From Gemmatimonadota bacterium (GTDB lineage: Bacteria; Gemmatimonadota; Gemmatimonadetes; Longimicrobiales; Gaopeijiaceae), in the NCBI GenBank assembly GCA_003248075.1, contig QJYK01000337.1:1-49846 (forward strand): a DNA stretch of 49,846 nucleotides, in the 5' to 3' direction. Below are positions 24,944 through 34,112 of this stretch, one piece after another. Numbering within the stretch: position 1 is the first letter of the stretch; every line of letters begins with the position of its first letter. A model generated the notes under the pieces. It was given only the letters and a program-made list of their open reading frames with translations. It was not told the origin of the DNA and did no database searches. The translations under genes were made by a program, and so were the position numbers.

Positions 24944-26065
24944 TCAGCCCACCGCCACCTGGTCGAACGCCTCGCGGATGCGACGGAGCCCCTCGAGGAG
25001 CTCGCTCTCGGGGTTGCCGAAGCCGACGCGCAGATAGGCGTCCATCCCGAAGTGGTCGCCCGGGACGACGAGCACGCTCTTCTCCGTCCGCAGCGTCTCG
25101 GCGAGCTCGGTCGATCCCACCGGTGCGTCGTACCGGACGTAGCAGATCGCGCCCGCGTCCGGCGGACGGTAGGAGAAGCGCCCTTCCTGACCGTCCATCC
25201 ACTCGCGCAGCAGGCCGAGGTTCGCGCGCACGATGGCCTGGGTGCGACTCAGGATCTTCGGCCGGACCCCCGGCGAGAGCGCGATCGTGGCGAGGGCGTC
25301 GGAGAGCGAGTTCGGGCTGATCGTCGTGTAATCCGTGCGACCCCACAGGTCTCCGACCCGTTCGGTGGGCCCCACGATCCAGCCCAGCCGCAGCCCCGGC
25401 AGCCCATAGGCCTTCGACAGCGAGTTGGTCACGAGCACGCGCTCGTGGCACCCCCAGAAGCTGGGCGTGTGCGCGCCCGCGACCTCGGCGCCCGCATACA
25501 CCTCGTCCGCCAGGATCCATGCTTCGTGTCGCTCGGTCAGCGACGCGATCGCCGCCATCGATTCCGGGGTCAGCGCGGCGCCGGTCGGGTTGTTCGGATT
25601 CGTCACCAGTACGAAGCGCGCCCCGTCGGCCAACGCGTCGGCGAGCGCGTCCAGGTCCGGCTGCCAGGCGGCCTCCTCCAGCAGGGGGACGGGAAGCAGC
25701 CGGGACCCGAACGTCTCGAGCAGCCCGGGTACCTGCCCGTAGTTCGGCACGATCACGGCGGCTTTGCCTCCGTCTTCGAGCAGGTGCCAGAACGACGTGA
25801 AATTGGCTTCCGCGCCGCCCACCGTCACCAGCACCGACGCTTCGGTGGCTCCCGGATAGAGGGCCGCGATGCGCTCCCTCAGCGCGTCCGAGCCGTTCGA
25901 CTGACCATAGCCCAGGCGAACGCCCAACACGTCGAGGTCCGAGTCGGCCAGGTCCAGGAGCTCCCGGGTCGTGAGCGGATGCACGCCCGACTCGGAGAGG
26001 TTGATCTGGACGCGGTGCTCCCAGGTGGACTGGTACCGCTCCATGCGGAAAGGCGTGTAGCGCAC
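24944..26065 (-). CDS. Class I/II PLP-dependent aminotransferase
   Basis: A 373-residue fold-type I aminotransferase. Recognisable parts are NLSESGVHPLT at the N-terminus, VTVGGAEANFTSFWHLL (phosphate-binding region), NPNNPTGAAL, ILADEVYAGAE (cofactor Asp and Tyr), SLSKAYGLPGLRLGW (PLP-binding Lys) and LRVGFGNPE (substrate-carboxylate Arg). The substrate cannot be read from sequence; the NLSESG variant is typical of a subgroup of uncertain specificity. The GTG at 26065, with GGAG seven bases upstream, gives the start MRYTPF; an ATG lies at 26044. The gene is alone on the minus strand, converging with the permease gene. Confidence 0.9.
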   Translation of the reverse strand: MRYTPFRMERYQSTWEHRVQINLSESGVHPLTTRELLDLADSDLDVLGVRLGYGQSNGSDALRERIAALYPGATEASVLVTVGGAEANFTSFWHLLEDGGKAAVIVPNYGQVPGLLETFGSRLLPVPLLEEAAWQPDLDALADALADGARFVLVTNPNNPTGAALTPESMAAIASLTERHEAWILADEVYAGAEVAGAHTPSFWGCHERVLVTNSLSKAYGLPGLRLGWIVGPTERVGDLWGRTDYTTISPNSLSDALATIALSPGVRPKILSRTQAIVRANLGLLREWMDGQEGRFSYRPPDAGAICYVRYDAPVGSTELAETLRTEKSVLVVPGDHFGMDAYLRVGFGNPESELLEGLRRIREAFDQVAVG

Positions 26066-26126
26066 GACGGGTCTCCGTGGGACGACGAGGTGCTGGGGGC
26101 GCGGGCCGCGCGCCCGGCGGGAGGGA

Positions 26127-26135
26127 AATATAGCA
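26127..26135 (-). promoter_or_regulatory. Extended -10 promoter for the aminotransferase gene
   Basis: Read on the minus strand, TGCTATATT is a strong extended -10 (TGn plus TATATT, five of six matches). Transcription would start near 26120, leaving a leader of about 55 bases before the GTG at 26065. No -35 element stands out. This is the most AT-rich spot in the divergent gap. Confidence 0.55.
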
Positions 26136-26203
26136 AGGCCGGAGCCGAGGCCGCCTGCCGCCAACCGCGCGGCCCTTGAAGAAACCGTGCCACCCCCCGC
26201 ATA

Positions 26204-28589
26204 GTGACGGGCGACTCGCCCCTCGCCGGAGGCCCAGGGACCCGTTCAAGCACGTCATCGTCGAGCTGCACTGGCGCTCGATATGGCAGGTGCTGTCGAT
26301 CTACCTGGTGGGCTCCTGGGGTGCGCTCGAAGTCGTGGACGGGGTCACCGCGAACGCCGGCCTCCCGGACTGGGTCCCGCCATTCGCGCTGTGCTGCTCG
26401 TCATCGGACTCCCGATCGTGCTGGCCACCGCCTTCGTGCAGGAGGGGATGCCGGGGAGCGGGAGTGATCGGACGGAGCCCGCCGCGGCCGTGTCGACGGA
26501 CGACGGGGCCGAAGTGGAGGCGCAGCCGGCCCCCGCGCCCGCCGCATCCGGCCCCGAACGGGTGGGGGCCCACTCCGATGGCGTCCGGGGGCTCTTCACC
26601 TGGCGCAACGCGATCGGAGGCGGCGTGGGCGCCGGTCTCCTGCTCGCGACGGCCGTCGTCGCCTATTTCGTGATGCGCGTCACCGGCCTCGGGCCGGTGG
26701 CGTCGCTCGCCGCGCACGGCGTGATCGACGCCGGCGAGCCGATCATCCTGGCCGAGTTCGCGAACACGTCCAACGACCCCTCCCTGGCGAGCGTGGTCAC
26801 GGAGGCGCTTCGGGTCGACCTGGGCTCGTCGCGGGCCCTCACGCTCGTCGAGGAGGGAAGGGTCCGCGAGACGCTCGGTCGCATGCAGCGCGATCCCGCC
26901 ACGCCGCTCACCGCCGACCTGGCCGCCGAGGTCGCCGTCCGCGAGGGGATCAAGGCCGTGATCGACGGCGAGGTCGGCTCCGCCGGATCAGGCTACATCC
27001 TGGTGGCGACGCTGCGCGACGCCGACTCCGGCGCGCCGCTCGCCACCTTCCGGCGCACCGCCGCCGGTCCCGACGACGTCATCCAGGCCATCGACGGGCT
27101 GTCGCAGGACATCCGCGAGAAGGCGGGCGAGTCGCTGCGCTCGATCAAGGGCGAACAGCCGCTCATGGCCGTCACGACGTCCTCGCTCGAGGCGTTGCGG
27201 CTCACCACGGAGGCGGAGAGCCTTTCCGAGACCGGTGAGGAGCGCCGGGCAAAGGAGCTCCTGGAGCGCGCGCTCGAGCTCGACCCGGAGTTCGCGATGG
27301 CGTGGCGCAAGCTGGCGGTCGTGCTCGTGACGGCGGGCGGGGACCATCCGGGCCAACGGCAGGCCGCCGCGAAGCGTGCCTGGGAGCTGCGCGACCGGCT
27401 CACCGAACGGGAGCGCTATCTGGCCACCGCCTACTACCACCAGGAGGTCACCGGCGACCTGGACGCGGAGATGCGCGCCTACCAGAGCGTGCTCGACAAG
27501 TACCCGGACGACCGCAGCTCGCTGACAACCTGTCGATCGTCTTCCAGACCCTCACGCGCTACGAAGACGCGCTGGCGCTGTTGGAGCGGGCGATCGGCGG
27601 TCCCGGCTCGTCGGCTCCGGCGTACACGAACTGGGTGGTCGTGCTCGCGTATCTGGGGCGCACCGACGAGGCGCGCGCGGCGCTCGACTCGATGAACGCG
27701 GTCTATCCGGACCGGAGCGAGTGGCCGCTCTTCAACGAGTGGCAGGTCACCGCGATCGACGGAGACATCGAGGGAGCGACGGCCTCCGCCCGCGCGCTCA
27801 TGACGGCCCCGACGTCGACGCGGGGTGGAGAGCCGCAGCGGAACGGGAGCTCGCGGTGACCGACGCGATGCAGGGCCACCTGGCGGCCTCGCGGGCGCGG
27901 CTGGAGGACGTCGGTGCGTGGGCGCTCGCCGAGGGCGCGACTACGACGCGTGGTTCAGGGTCACCTGGGCGGCCGTTCACCGCATGGTGTACGCGGACCC
28001 CGCCGGAGCGGTCGAGACGCTCAAGGTGTTCCTCGCCGCGGACGATCGGCTGTCCTACCCGCCGGAGGTGGATCGATACATGAAGCTCGTGCGCGACCTC
28101 GCGTTCACGGGCCAGCTCCCGGCCGCCCGCGCCGTCCTGGACGAATGGCAGGAGCGATCGGCAGGCGCGGCCGATGCGCTCATCCGGCAGGGGCGGCGCA
28201 TGGTGGCCGCGCTCGAGAGCCTTGACACCGATCCGGGCGGGACCCTCGCCTCGCTCGACCGCCTCGTGTCGGAGCTCGGCTGTCCGCGCTGTCTCCACTG
28301 GGAGCGGGCCGAGATCGCGGAGCGCGCCGGCGACCTGACCCGCGCCGAGGAGCTCTGCGTGGAGAGCATGTCGGTGGCGGACGACTGGAGGACCTTCCCC
28401 CTCCACCGCGTCATGGGCCACGAGCGGCTCGGTCGCGTCTACGAGGCCATGGGACGCAACCGCGCCGCCGCCGCGCACTACGCCCGCTTCTCAGAGCTGT
28501 GGGCCGACGCCGACCCGGACCTGCAGCCGCGCGTGCGGGCCGCGCGGGTCAAGGCCGCCACGCTCGCGGCCTCCGTCGGGGAGGACTGA
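26204..28589 (+). pseudogene. Membrane TPR-repeat protein gene, interrupted by five apparent -1 frameshifts
   Basis: Read straight through, no long frame exists, yet the product is recognisable by moving between frames. Pieces run from the GTG at 26204 through ELHWRSIWQVLSIYLVGSWG and LVIGLPIVLATAFVQEG (membrane helices), a further helix GAGLLLATAVVAYFVM, a FlgO/TolB-N-like part (DPSLASVVTEALRVDLGSSR, GIKAVIDGEV) and TPR-type repeats to the stop at 28589. Every switch needs one extra base and each lies at a G or C run: near 26219-26222, 26391, 27524, 27807-27810 and 27933-27935. With five bases restored the frame is open for about 796 residues. This may be a dying gene or, equally likely, sequencing or assembly undercalls. 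The intact protein would be an inner-membrane TPR protein of unknown role. Confidence 0.8.
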
Positions 28590-28679
28590 CCCCTCCCGGA
28601 GCGCCCCCGGGCCCGCCTGGCCGCCCTCGGAGGCTGATCGGCCGCGCCCGTCCCGCGCCGCTTCCGTTCCCGCCCGACC

Positions 28680-28688
28680 TGTTAGATT
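28680..28688 (+). promoter_or_regulatory. Extended -10 promoter candidate upstream of gpmI
   Basis: TGTTAGATT (TGn plus TAGATT) lies 66 bases before the gpmI start in an otherwise very GC-rich gap and would drive the gpmI-TPR-M16 series. It resembles the elements at 17622 and 26135. The -35 region is poor (CTTCC around 28661). Confidence 0.45.
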
Positions 28689-28754
28689 CCCGACCGACAG
28701 AGCGCCGTCCCTCCGAGGTCGACGCTCGCGCTTCTCCGCCGCAACCCCACGCGC

Positions 28755-30290
28755 ATGAGCCACGTCCTTCTGGTCATCCTCGACGGTTGGGGTCACTCCG
28801 ACTTCGGTCCGGAGCCCGACCCGGGCAACGCGGTGGAGCTGGCGTCCGTGCCGCGCTTCCGGGACCTGTACGACCACCGGCCGCGCACGCGGCTCGCCTG
28901 CTCCGGGGAGGACGTCGGCCTTCCCGCCGGCCAGATGGGGAACTCCGAGGTCGGCCACCTCAACCTCGGAGCGGGTCGCGTGGTCTACCAGTCGATCGCG
29001 CGCATCGACCGGGCGGTGGCGGACGGGTCGCTCGCCGAGCGCCTGGGGCTCGACGGCCTCGTGCGAGGGGTCCAAGCGCGCGGTGGCGCGCTCCATCTCC
29101 TCGGCCTCGTCTCCGACGGGGGCGTGCACAGCCACATCCGTCACCTCGAGGCGATTCTGGAGGTGCTCCCCCCGGACCTCGCCGTTCGCGTCCATTGCAT
29201 CACGGATGGCCGCGACACGTCTCCCACCAGCGGGGCCCGCTTCGTGAGGCGTATCGCCGAGCGTTGCGCGGGCGCACCCGGCTGGTCCATCGCGACGGTC
29301 AGCGGCCGCTACTACGCGATGGACCGGGACAAGCGCTGGGACCGGACGGAGCGGGCGTGGCGCTGCATCGCGCGCGGGGAGAGCGACGCGGTCGAGCGGG
29401 AGCCCGACTTCCTCGCGCGACGCTATGCGGAGGACGTGACCGACGAATTCGTGCCGCCCACCGTGATCGCCGGGGTCGGCGAGCGCGGGATCCGGGCAGG
29501 CGACGCGGTCGTCTTCTTCAACTTCCGTGCGGACCGTATGCGCCAGATCTGTTCGGCGCTCACGGTGTCGGATTTCACGGGCTTCGTGCGCCCGGGCCCG
29601 CTGGTCGAGGACGCGGTGACGTTCACCGAGTACGAGCCCGACTTTCCCGTGACGGTGGCGTTTCCGCCCGAAGCCGTCAGCAACGGGCTAGGTGAGGTGG
29701 TCGCGGACGCGGGTCTGGCGCAGCTGCGCGTCGCGGAGACGGAGAAGTACGCCCACGTGACATACTTCTTCAACGGCGGGGAGGAGACACCATTCCCGGG
29801 CGAGGACCGCACGCTCATCCCCTCGCCCAAGGTGGCGACCTACGATCTACAGCCCGAGATGAGCGCGACGGGCGTGTGCGACGCGGTCGTCGCAGGGATC
29901 GACTCGGGCGACTACGGCTTCATCCTGGTGAACTTCGCCAACCCGGACATGGTCGGTCACACCGGCGTGATCCCGGCGGCGGTGAAGGCCGTCGAGGTCG
30001 TCGACGCCTGTCTCGGTCGGCTCGTCGATGCCGTCGAGGCACGCGGCGATTGGGTCGCCCTGGTCACCGCGGACCACGGCAACTGCGAGAAGATGCTCGA
30101 GCCGGACGGGAGCCCCCACACCGCCCACACGACGGAGCCGGTCGACCTCATGGTCGTGGACCCGACCGGCGCCACCGGGGCGCTCGTGCACGGCGGCCGG
30201 TTGGCCGACGTGGCGCCGACCGTGCTGCGCTACCTGGGGATCGACGCCCCGTCGGAGATGACGGGACACTGCCTGGTGGCCGAGCCCTGA
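28755..30290 (+). CDS. gpmI: 2,3-bisphosphoglycerate-independent phosphoglycerate mutase
   Basis: A 511-residue glycolytic enzyme that interconverts 3- and 2-phosphoglycerate using two metal ions and a phosphoserine intermediate. The alkaline-phosphatase-superfamily start VILDGWG and the catalytic serine S64 in QMGNSEVGHLNLGAGR are present. Others are ITDGRDTSPTSG, the metal-site runs FNFRADRMRQI and VNFANPDMVGHTG, and ADHGNCEKM near the end. Length is standard (about 510), so the enzyme should be functional. It is the first gene of a packed series: its TGA overlaps the ATG of the TPR gene by one base. The pairing with peptidase genes is probably just operon packing. Confidence 0.96.
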   Translation: MSHVLLVILDGWGHSDFGPEPDPGNAVELASVPRFRDLYDHRPRTRLACSGEDVGLPAGQMGNSEVGHLNLGAGRVVYQSIARIDRAVADGSLAERLGLDGLVRGVQARGGALHLLGLVSDGGVHSHIRHLEAILEVLPPDLAVRVHCITDGRDTSPTSGARFVRRIAERCAGAPGWSIATVSGRYYAMDRDKRWDRTERAWRCIARGESDAVEREPDFLARRYAEDVTDEFVPPTVIAGVGERGIRAGDAVVFFNFRADRMRQICSALTVSDFTGFVRPGPLVEDAVTFTEYEPDFPVTVAFPPEAVSNGLGEVVADAGLAQLRVAETEKYAHVTYFFNGGEETPFPGEDRTLIPSPKVATYDLQPEMSATGVCDAVVAGIDSGDYGFILVNFANPDMVGHTGVIPAAVKAVEVVDACLGRLVDAVEARGDWVALVTADHGNCEKMLEPDGSPHTAHTTEPVDLMVVDPTGATGALVHGGRLADVAPTVLRYLGIDAPSEMTGHCLVAEP

Positions 30291-31129
30291 TGGAGCTCGA
30301 GCAGCTCCTGCAGCGTGCGCTCGACCTCGGGGACGAGGGGGACTGGGAGGGCGCGGCCGCACTCCTGCGCGAGCACCTCGCCGACTTCGAGGAAGAGCCG
30401 GCGGTGCACTGTTGGCTGGGTGTCGCGGAGCGCGAGCTCGGGCTCGACGGCGTCGCGTACGAACGATTCAAGCGGACGCTCGCGCTCGGGCCGGAGGATC
30501 CCTATGTGCTGGCGACCGCCGGAAACGGGATTGCGGCGTTCGACGATCCAGACGCCGAGCAGGCGTTGCGCACGGCGGCGCTGATGGCCCCGGAGCTGCC
30601 GGTGGTACGCCTCCTGTACGGCGCGTTCCTCGCGCGCGAAGGGTTTCCCGCCGATGCCCGGCGCGAGCTCGACGCTGCCCGTGCCCTGGAACCCGAAGAC
30701 GCGCAGATCGCCTACGAGCAGGGTATCGCACGCTTCCTGGCGGCGGACGTCGATGCGGCCGTCGACTCGGTCGGCGAGGCGGTGGCGCTCGATCCGGAAG
30801 ACGCGTGGGCGCGTGTGGTCTTCGGGCTCCTGCTGCTCGAGGCGGGGCGCGAGGAGGAGGCGGCCGGGGAGCTGACCGAGGCGGCCCGGATGGTCCCGGA
30901 GGATGTGGAGGCGCAGGCAGCGGCCGCGCTCGCGGCGAGCGCGATCGGTGCCGACGACCTCGCCTGGGAGATGTTGGAGCGGGCCCGGGTGCGCTCGCTC
31001 GAGGGTGACCAGGACCTGGTCGAGGCTGTGGAAGAGCGGCTCGATGCAGGTGCAGAGGCGTCGCGACGCTTCCTGGCGGAGGACGTCGGACCGGACCTGC
31101 TCCGCGAGCGCGCTGGGCAGCGGCCGTGA
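30290..31129 (+). CDS. Tetratricopeptide-repeat protein
   Basis: A 279-residue cytoplasmic protein built almost wholly of about six TPR-like helix pairs (for example ALDLGDEGDWEGAAALLREHL, YERFKRTLALGPEDPYVL, ARRELDAARALEPEDAQIAY, VDSVGEAVALDPEDAWARV). It is very acidic and has no signal peptide or membrane helix. TPR arrays bind partner proteins; the partner is unknown. Its start overlaps the gpmI stop and it ends 50 bases before the first M16 gene, so it is probably made from the same transcript as both. Confidence 0.85.
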   Translation: MELEQLLQRALDLGDEGDWEGAAALLREHLADFEEEPAVHCWLGVAERELGLDGVAYERFKRTLALGPEDPYVLATAGNGIAAFDDPDAEQALRTAALMAPELPVVRLLYGAFLAREGFPADARRELDAARALEPEDAQIAYEQGIARFLAADVDAAVDSVGEAVALDPEDAWARVVFGLLLLEAGREEEAAGELTEAARMVPEDVEAQAAAALAASAIGADDLAWEMLERARVRSLEGDQDLVEAVEERLDAGAEASRRFLAEDVGPDLLRERAGQRP

Positions 31130-31179
31130 CCGTTCGCCGCGCGAAGCGGGAGGACCCGGGGGAAGGGAGGAGGTGCAGG

Positions 31180-32589
31180 ATGGAAGGGACACTGGGAAGG
31201 ACGGCTGGTATGCTGCTCGGCGGGGCGCTCCTCGCCGCGCCCGTGCATGCTCAGGAGGGGGACCGAGTGGAGGTGTACATCCCATACACGCAGTTCACGC
31301 TCGCCAACGGGCTAAACGTCATCGTCCACCGAGACCCGTCGCTGCCGATCGCCAGTGTGAATGTCTGGTATCACGTCGGCTCCAAGAACGAGCTTCCGGG
31401 GCGCACCGGCTTCGCCCACCTCTTCGAGCACATCATGTTCGAAGGGTCCGCCCATGTCCCCGAGGGAGACTTCGACAACCACCTGGAGGCCGCCGGCGGG
31501 ATCAACAACGGCTCGACCAGCAACGACCGCACGAACTATTGGGAGAATGTCCCGTCCAACGCGGTCGAGCTGGCGCTCTGGCTCGAGGCCGACCGGATGG
31601 GGTTCCTCCTCGAGACGATGACCCAGGAGAAGCTCGACCTGCAGCGCGAGGTCGTGAAGAACGAGCGCCGCCAGAGCGTCGACAACCAGCCCTACGGGCG
31701 CGCCTTCGAGACCGTCTACGAGAATCTCTATCCGGCGGACCACCCCTACCGCTGGCCGGTCATCGGCTCCATGGAGGACCTGTCCGCCGCGACCCTCGAC
31801 GACGTGAAGGCTTTCTTTCGCACGTATTACGCACCCAACAACGCGAGCATCGCGGTAGCGGGCGACGTCCGTGAGTCCGAGGTGCGCCGGTTGATCGAGA
31901 AGTACTTCCTGGACATCCCACCCGGGCCGGCGATTCCCGAGGTCCACGTCCCGGACGCGACGCTCGCGGCGGATGTCCCGCTCACGCTGGAGGACGCGGT
32001 TCAGCTCCCGCGGTTGTATCTGTCGTGGCATTCGACCGGAGGGTACACCGACGATGACGCGGCTCTGGACGTGCTGGCCTCGGTGCTCGCGTCCGGTAAG
32101 ACCTCACGTCTTTATCGCCGGCTGGTGTACGAAAGCCAGGTTGCCCAGGACGTCTCAGCGTTCCAGGACGGCGGAGAGATCGCGGGCGCATTCTGGATCA
32201 TCGCGACGGCGAAGCCCGACGTCCCCCTCTCACTGCTCCAGACGTCGATCGAGGAGGAGCTCCGGAGCCTCTCTTCGGACGGCGTGACCAGCGACGAGCT
32301 GGAGCGCGCGCTGAGCGGGATCCAGACGGACTTCGTCCGCTCCCTCGAGCACGTCGGCGGATTCGGCGGCAAGGCCGACCGGTTGAACGAATACCATTTC
32401 ATGGCCGGTTCCCCAGGGTGGTTGCGGCGCGATGTGGCTCGCTACCAGGCGGTGACGCCGGAGCTCGTCGTGGCGCTGGCGGATCGGTGGATCGTGGGCC
32501 GGCCTGCGGTGCGGCTCAGCGTCGTTCCGCGGGGGCGTGCCGACTTGGCGGCTGCTCCGGGCGTCGAAGGCGTGGACGAAGGGCGATGA
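31180..32589 (+). CDS. Exported M16-family zinc peptidase, catalytic subunit (pair 1)
   Basis: A 469-residue inverzincin (M16) peptidase with an intact active site: HLFEH at residues 80-84 and the downstream Glu in KNERRQS. A signal peptide (MLLGGALLAAPVHAQEG) sends it to the periplasm. The C-terminal half is the paired beta-alpha domain (LPRLYLSWHSTGGYTDDDAAL). ATG at 31180 has GGGAGGAGG seven bases upstream; the GTG at 31126 would spoil the signal peptide. Its stop overlaps the start of the next gene, which encodes a related protein without the zinc motif, as in two-subunit M16B enzymes such as mitochondrial processing peptidase. Confidence 0.93.
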   Translation: MEGTLGRTAGMLLGGALLAAPVHAQEGDRVEVYIPYTQFTLANGLNVIVHRDPSLPIASVNVWYHVGSKNELPGRTGFAHLFEHIMFEGSAHVPEGDFDNHLEAAGGINNGSTSNDRTNYWENVPSNAVELALWLEADRMGFLLETMTQEKLDLQREVVKNERRQSVDNQPYGRAFETVYENLYPADHPYRWPVIGSMEDLSAATLDDVKAFFRTYYAPNNASIAVAGDVRESEVRRLIEKYFLDIPPGPAIPEVHVPDATLAADVPLTLEDAVQLPRLYLSWHSTGGYTDDDAALDVLASVLASGKTSRLYRRLVYESQVAQDVSAFQDGGEIAGAFWIIATAKPDVPLSLLQTSIEEELRSLSSDGVTSDELERALSGIQTDFVRSLEHVGGFGGKADRLNEYHFMAGSPGWLRRDVARYQAVTPELVVALADRWIVGRPAVRLSVVPRGRADLAAAPGVEGVDEGR

Positions 32590-34112
32590 GGACGGTCGAC
32601 GGAGCGATGGTCATGGGGACGATCTGGGCGGCGGTTTCCCTCGTAGGATGCGCGGTGGGCATGTCCACCACGGGGTCCGACGACGGCTCGGGCTCGGTGG
32701 AAGTGGGCATGGGCTCGGGCGGGGGACCGTCGCGGGGCCGGCAGGCCCTGGACCGCGACCGGGTCCCCGCGGTGGGGCAGCCCGGATCGATGTCGATGCC
32801 CGAAGCCCAGGACTACACACTCGACAATGGTCTCCGCGTGGTCCTGGTCCGACGCTCCGCTCTGCCTCTCGTGAGCCTGGCCTTTCAGTTCCGGGGTGGC
32901 GCGTCCGGTCACCCCGCGTCTCAGGCGGGACTGGCCGCGCTCGCGGCAGACATGATCGACGAGGGGACGACGCGTCGCAGTGCCCTCGAGGTCGCGGAGG
33001 CCGTCGATCGCATCGGTGCGACCCTGACCAGCGTGGCCGGCTACGACGTCAGCGCGGTGCGCATGACCACCCTCCGCTCCCACCTGCGCGAGGCCCTGGA
33101 CGTCGCGGCCGACGTCATCATGAATCCCACGTTCCCGCCGACGGAGCTCGAGCGTGTTCGAGCCGAGCGCATCGCCCGCGTCATACAGCGCGGCGATCAG
33201 CCCGCGGCGCTCGCGGACGACGCGTTCGCGCGTGCGCTCTACGGCGACGCGCACCCGTACGGAGCTCCTTTGCTGGGCACGCGCGAGAGCCTGTCGGCGC
33301 TGACCGCAGACGACGTCCGCGGTTATCATGCGGCCCGCTACGCTCCGGGACAGGCTACCCTGGTGGCCGTGGGTGACGTCGAGCGCGAGGCGTTGGACTC
33401 ACTTCTCGCTGAGAAGTTCGCCGGTTGGTCGGGTCCGGGTGAGGACCCGCCTCCGCTCCCGGACGCCCACGCCTCCGGCGGCGGGCGAACGATCTACGTC
33501 GTGGACAGGCCCGGCGCCGCCCAGAGCGAGATCCGCGTCGGGCGCGTCGCGCGAGCCTGGGACACCCAGGGATACCACGAGGTCCAGGTCACCAACACGA
33601 TCCTGGGGGGGGCGTTCACGAGCCGTCTGAACATGAAGCTCCGCGAGGAGAAGGGATACACCTATGGAGCGTACTCCTACTTCGACCAACGACGGGGGCG
33701 AGGTCCTTTCGAGGCCGGAGCGGCCGTGGCCACGTCGGTGACGGACAGCGCGGTCGCGGACTTCATGACGGAGATCGGCCGCATCGCCGCGGAGCCGGTC
33801 CCCCAAGACGAGCTCATCCGGGCCCGCAACTACCTGGCCCGAAGGCTGCCCCAGCGATTCGAGTCGGTGGACGACGTCGGCGCGCGGTTGGCGGAGCTCG
33901 TGGCCTTCGATGCCCCGCTGGACTTCTATGTCACCTACGTCGACTCCGTGTTGGCGGTGGGAGCCGACCGCGTCCGAGCGACTGGACGCGCTGAGCTGGT
34001 GGCCGACGATATGCTCATCGTGATCGCGGGGGACCGGTCCCTGATCGAAGATCCCCTGCGCGCGCTCGGAGTCGGTCCTGTGGAGATCCTCGGTCGTGGG
34101 CCCAGCTCATGA
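32586..34112 (+). CDS. M16-family lipoprotein, non-catalytic partner subunit (pair 1)
   Basis: A 508-residue M16-like protein with a lipoprotein signal (WAAVSLVGCAVG; lipobox LVGC) and a Gly/Ser-rich linker of about 40 residues before the first M16 domain (YTLDNGLRVVLVRRSALP). Where HxxEH should lie it reads AGLAALAADMIDEGT, so it cannot hold zinc. The Arg/Tyr-bearing element of the second domain is present (TSRLNMKLREEKGYTYGAYS), which is known in partner subunits to complete the active site. It overlaps the genes on both sides by four bases. Best read as the alpha-like subunit that anchors pair 1 to a membrane; the complex is inferred. Confidence 0.9.
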   Translation: MRTVDGAMVMGTIWAAVSLVGCAVGMSTTGSDDGSGSVEVGMGSGGGPSRGRQALDRDRVPAVGQPGSMSMPEAQDYTLDNGLRVVLVRRSALPLVSLAFQFRGGASGHPASQAGLAALAADMIDEGTTRRSALEVAEAVDRIGATLTSVAGYDVSAVRMTTLRSHLREALDVAADVIMNPTFPPTELERVRAERIARVIQRGDQPAALADDAFARALYGDAHPYGAPLLGTRESLSALTADDVRGYHAARYAPGQATLVAVGDVEREALDSLLAEKFAGWSGPGEDPPPLPDAHASGGGRTIYVVDRPGAAQSEIRVGRVARAWDTQGYHEVQVTNTILGGAFTSRLNMKLREEKGYTYGAYSYFDQRRGRGPFEAGAAVATSVTDSAVADFMTEIGRIAAEPVPQDELIRARNYLARRLPQRFESVDDVGARLAELVAFDAPLDFYVTYVDSVLAVGADRVRATGRAELVADDMLIVIAGDRSLIEDPLRALGVGPVEILGRGPSS

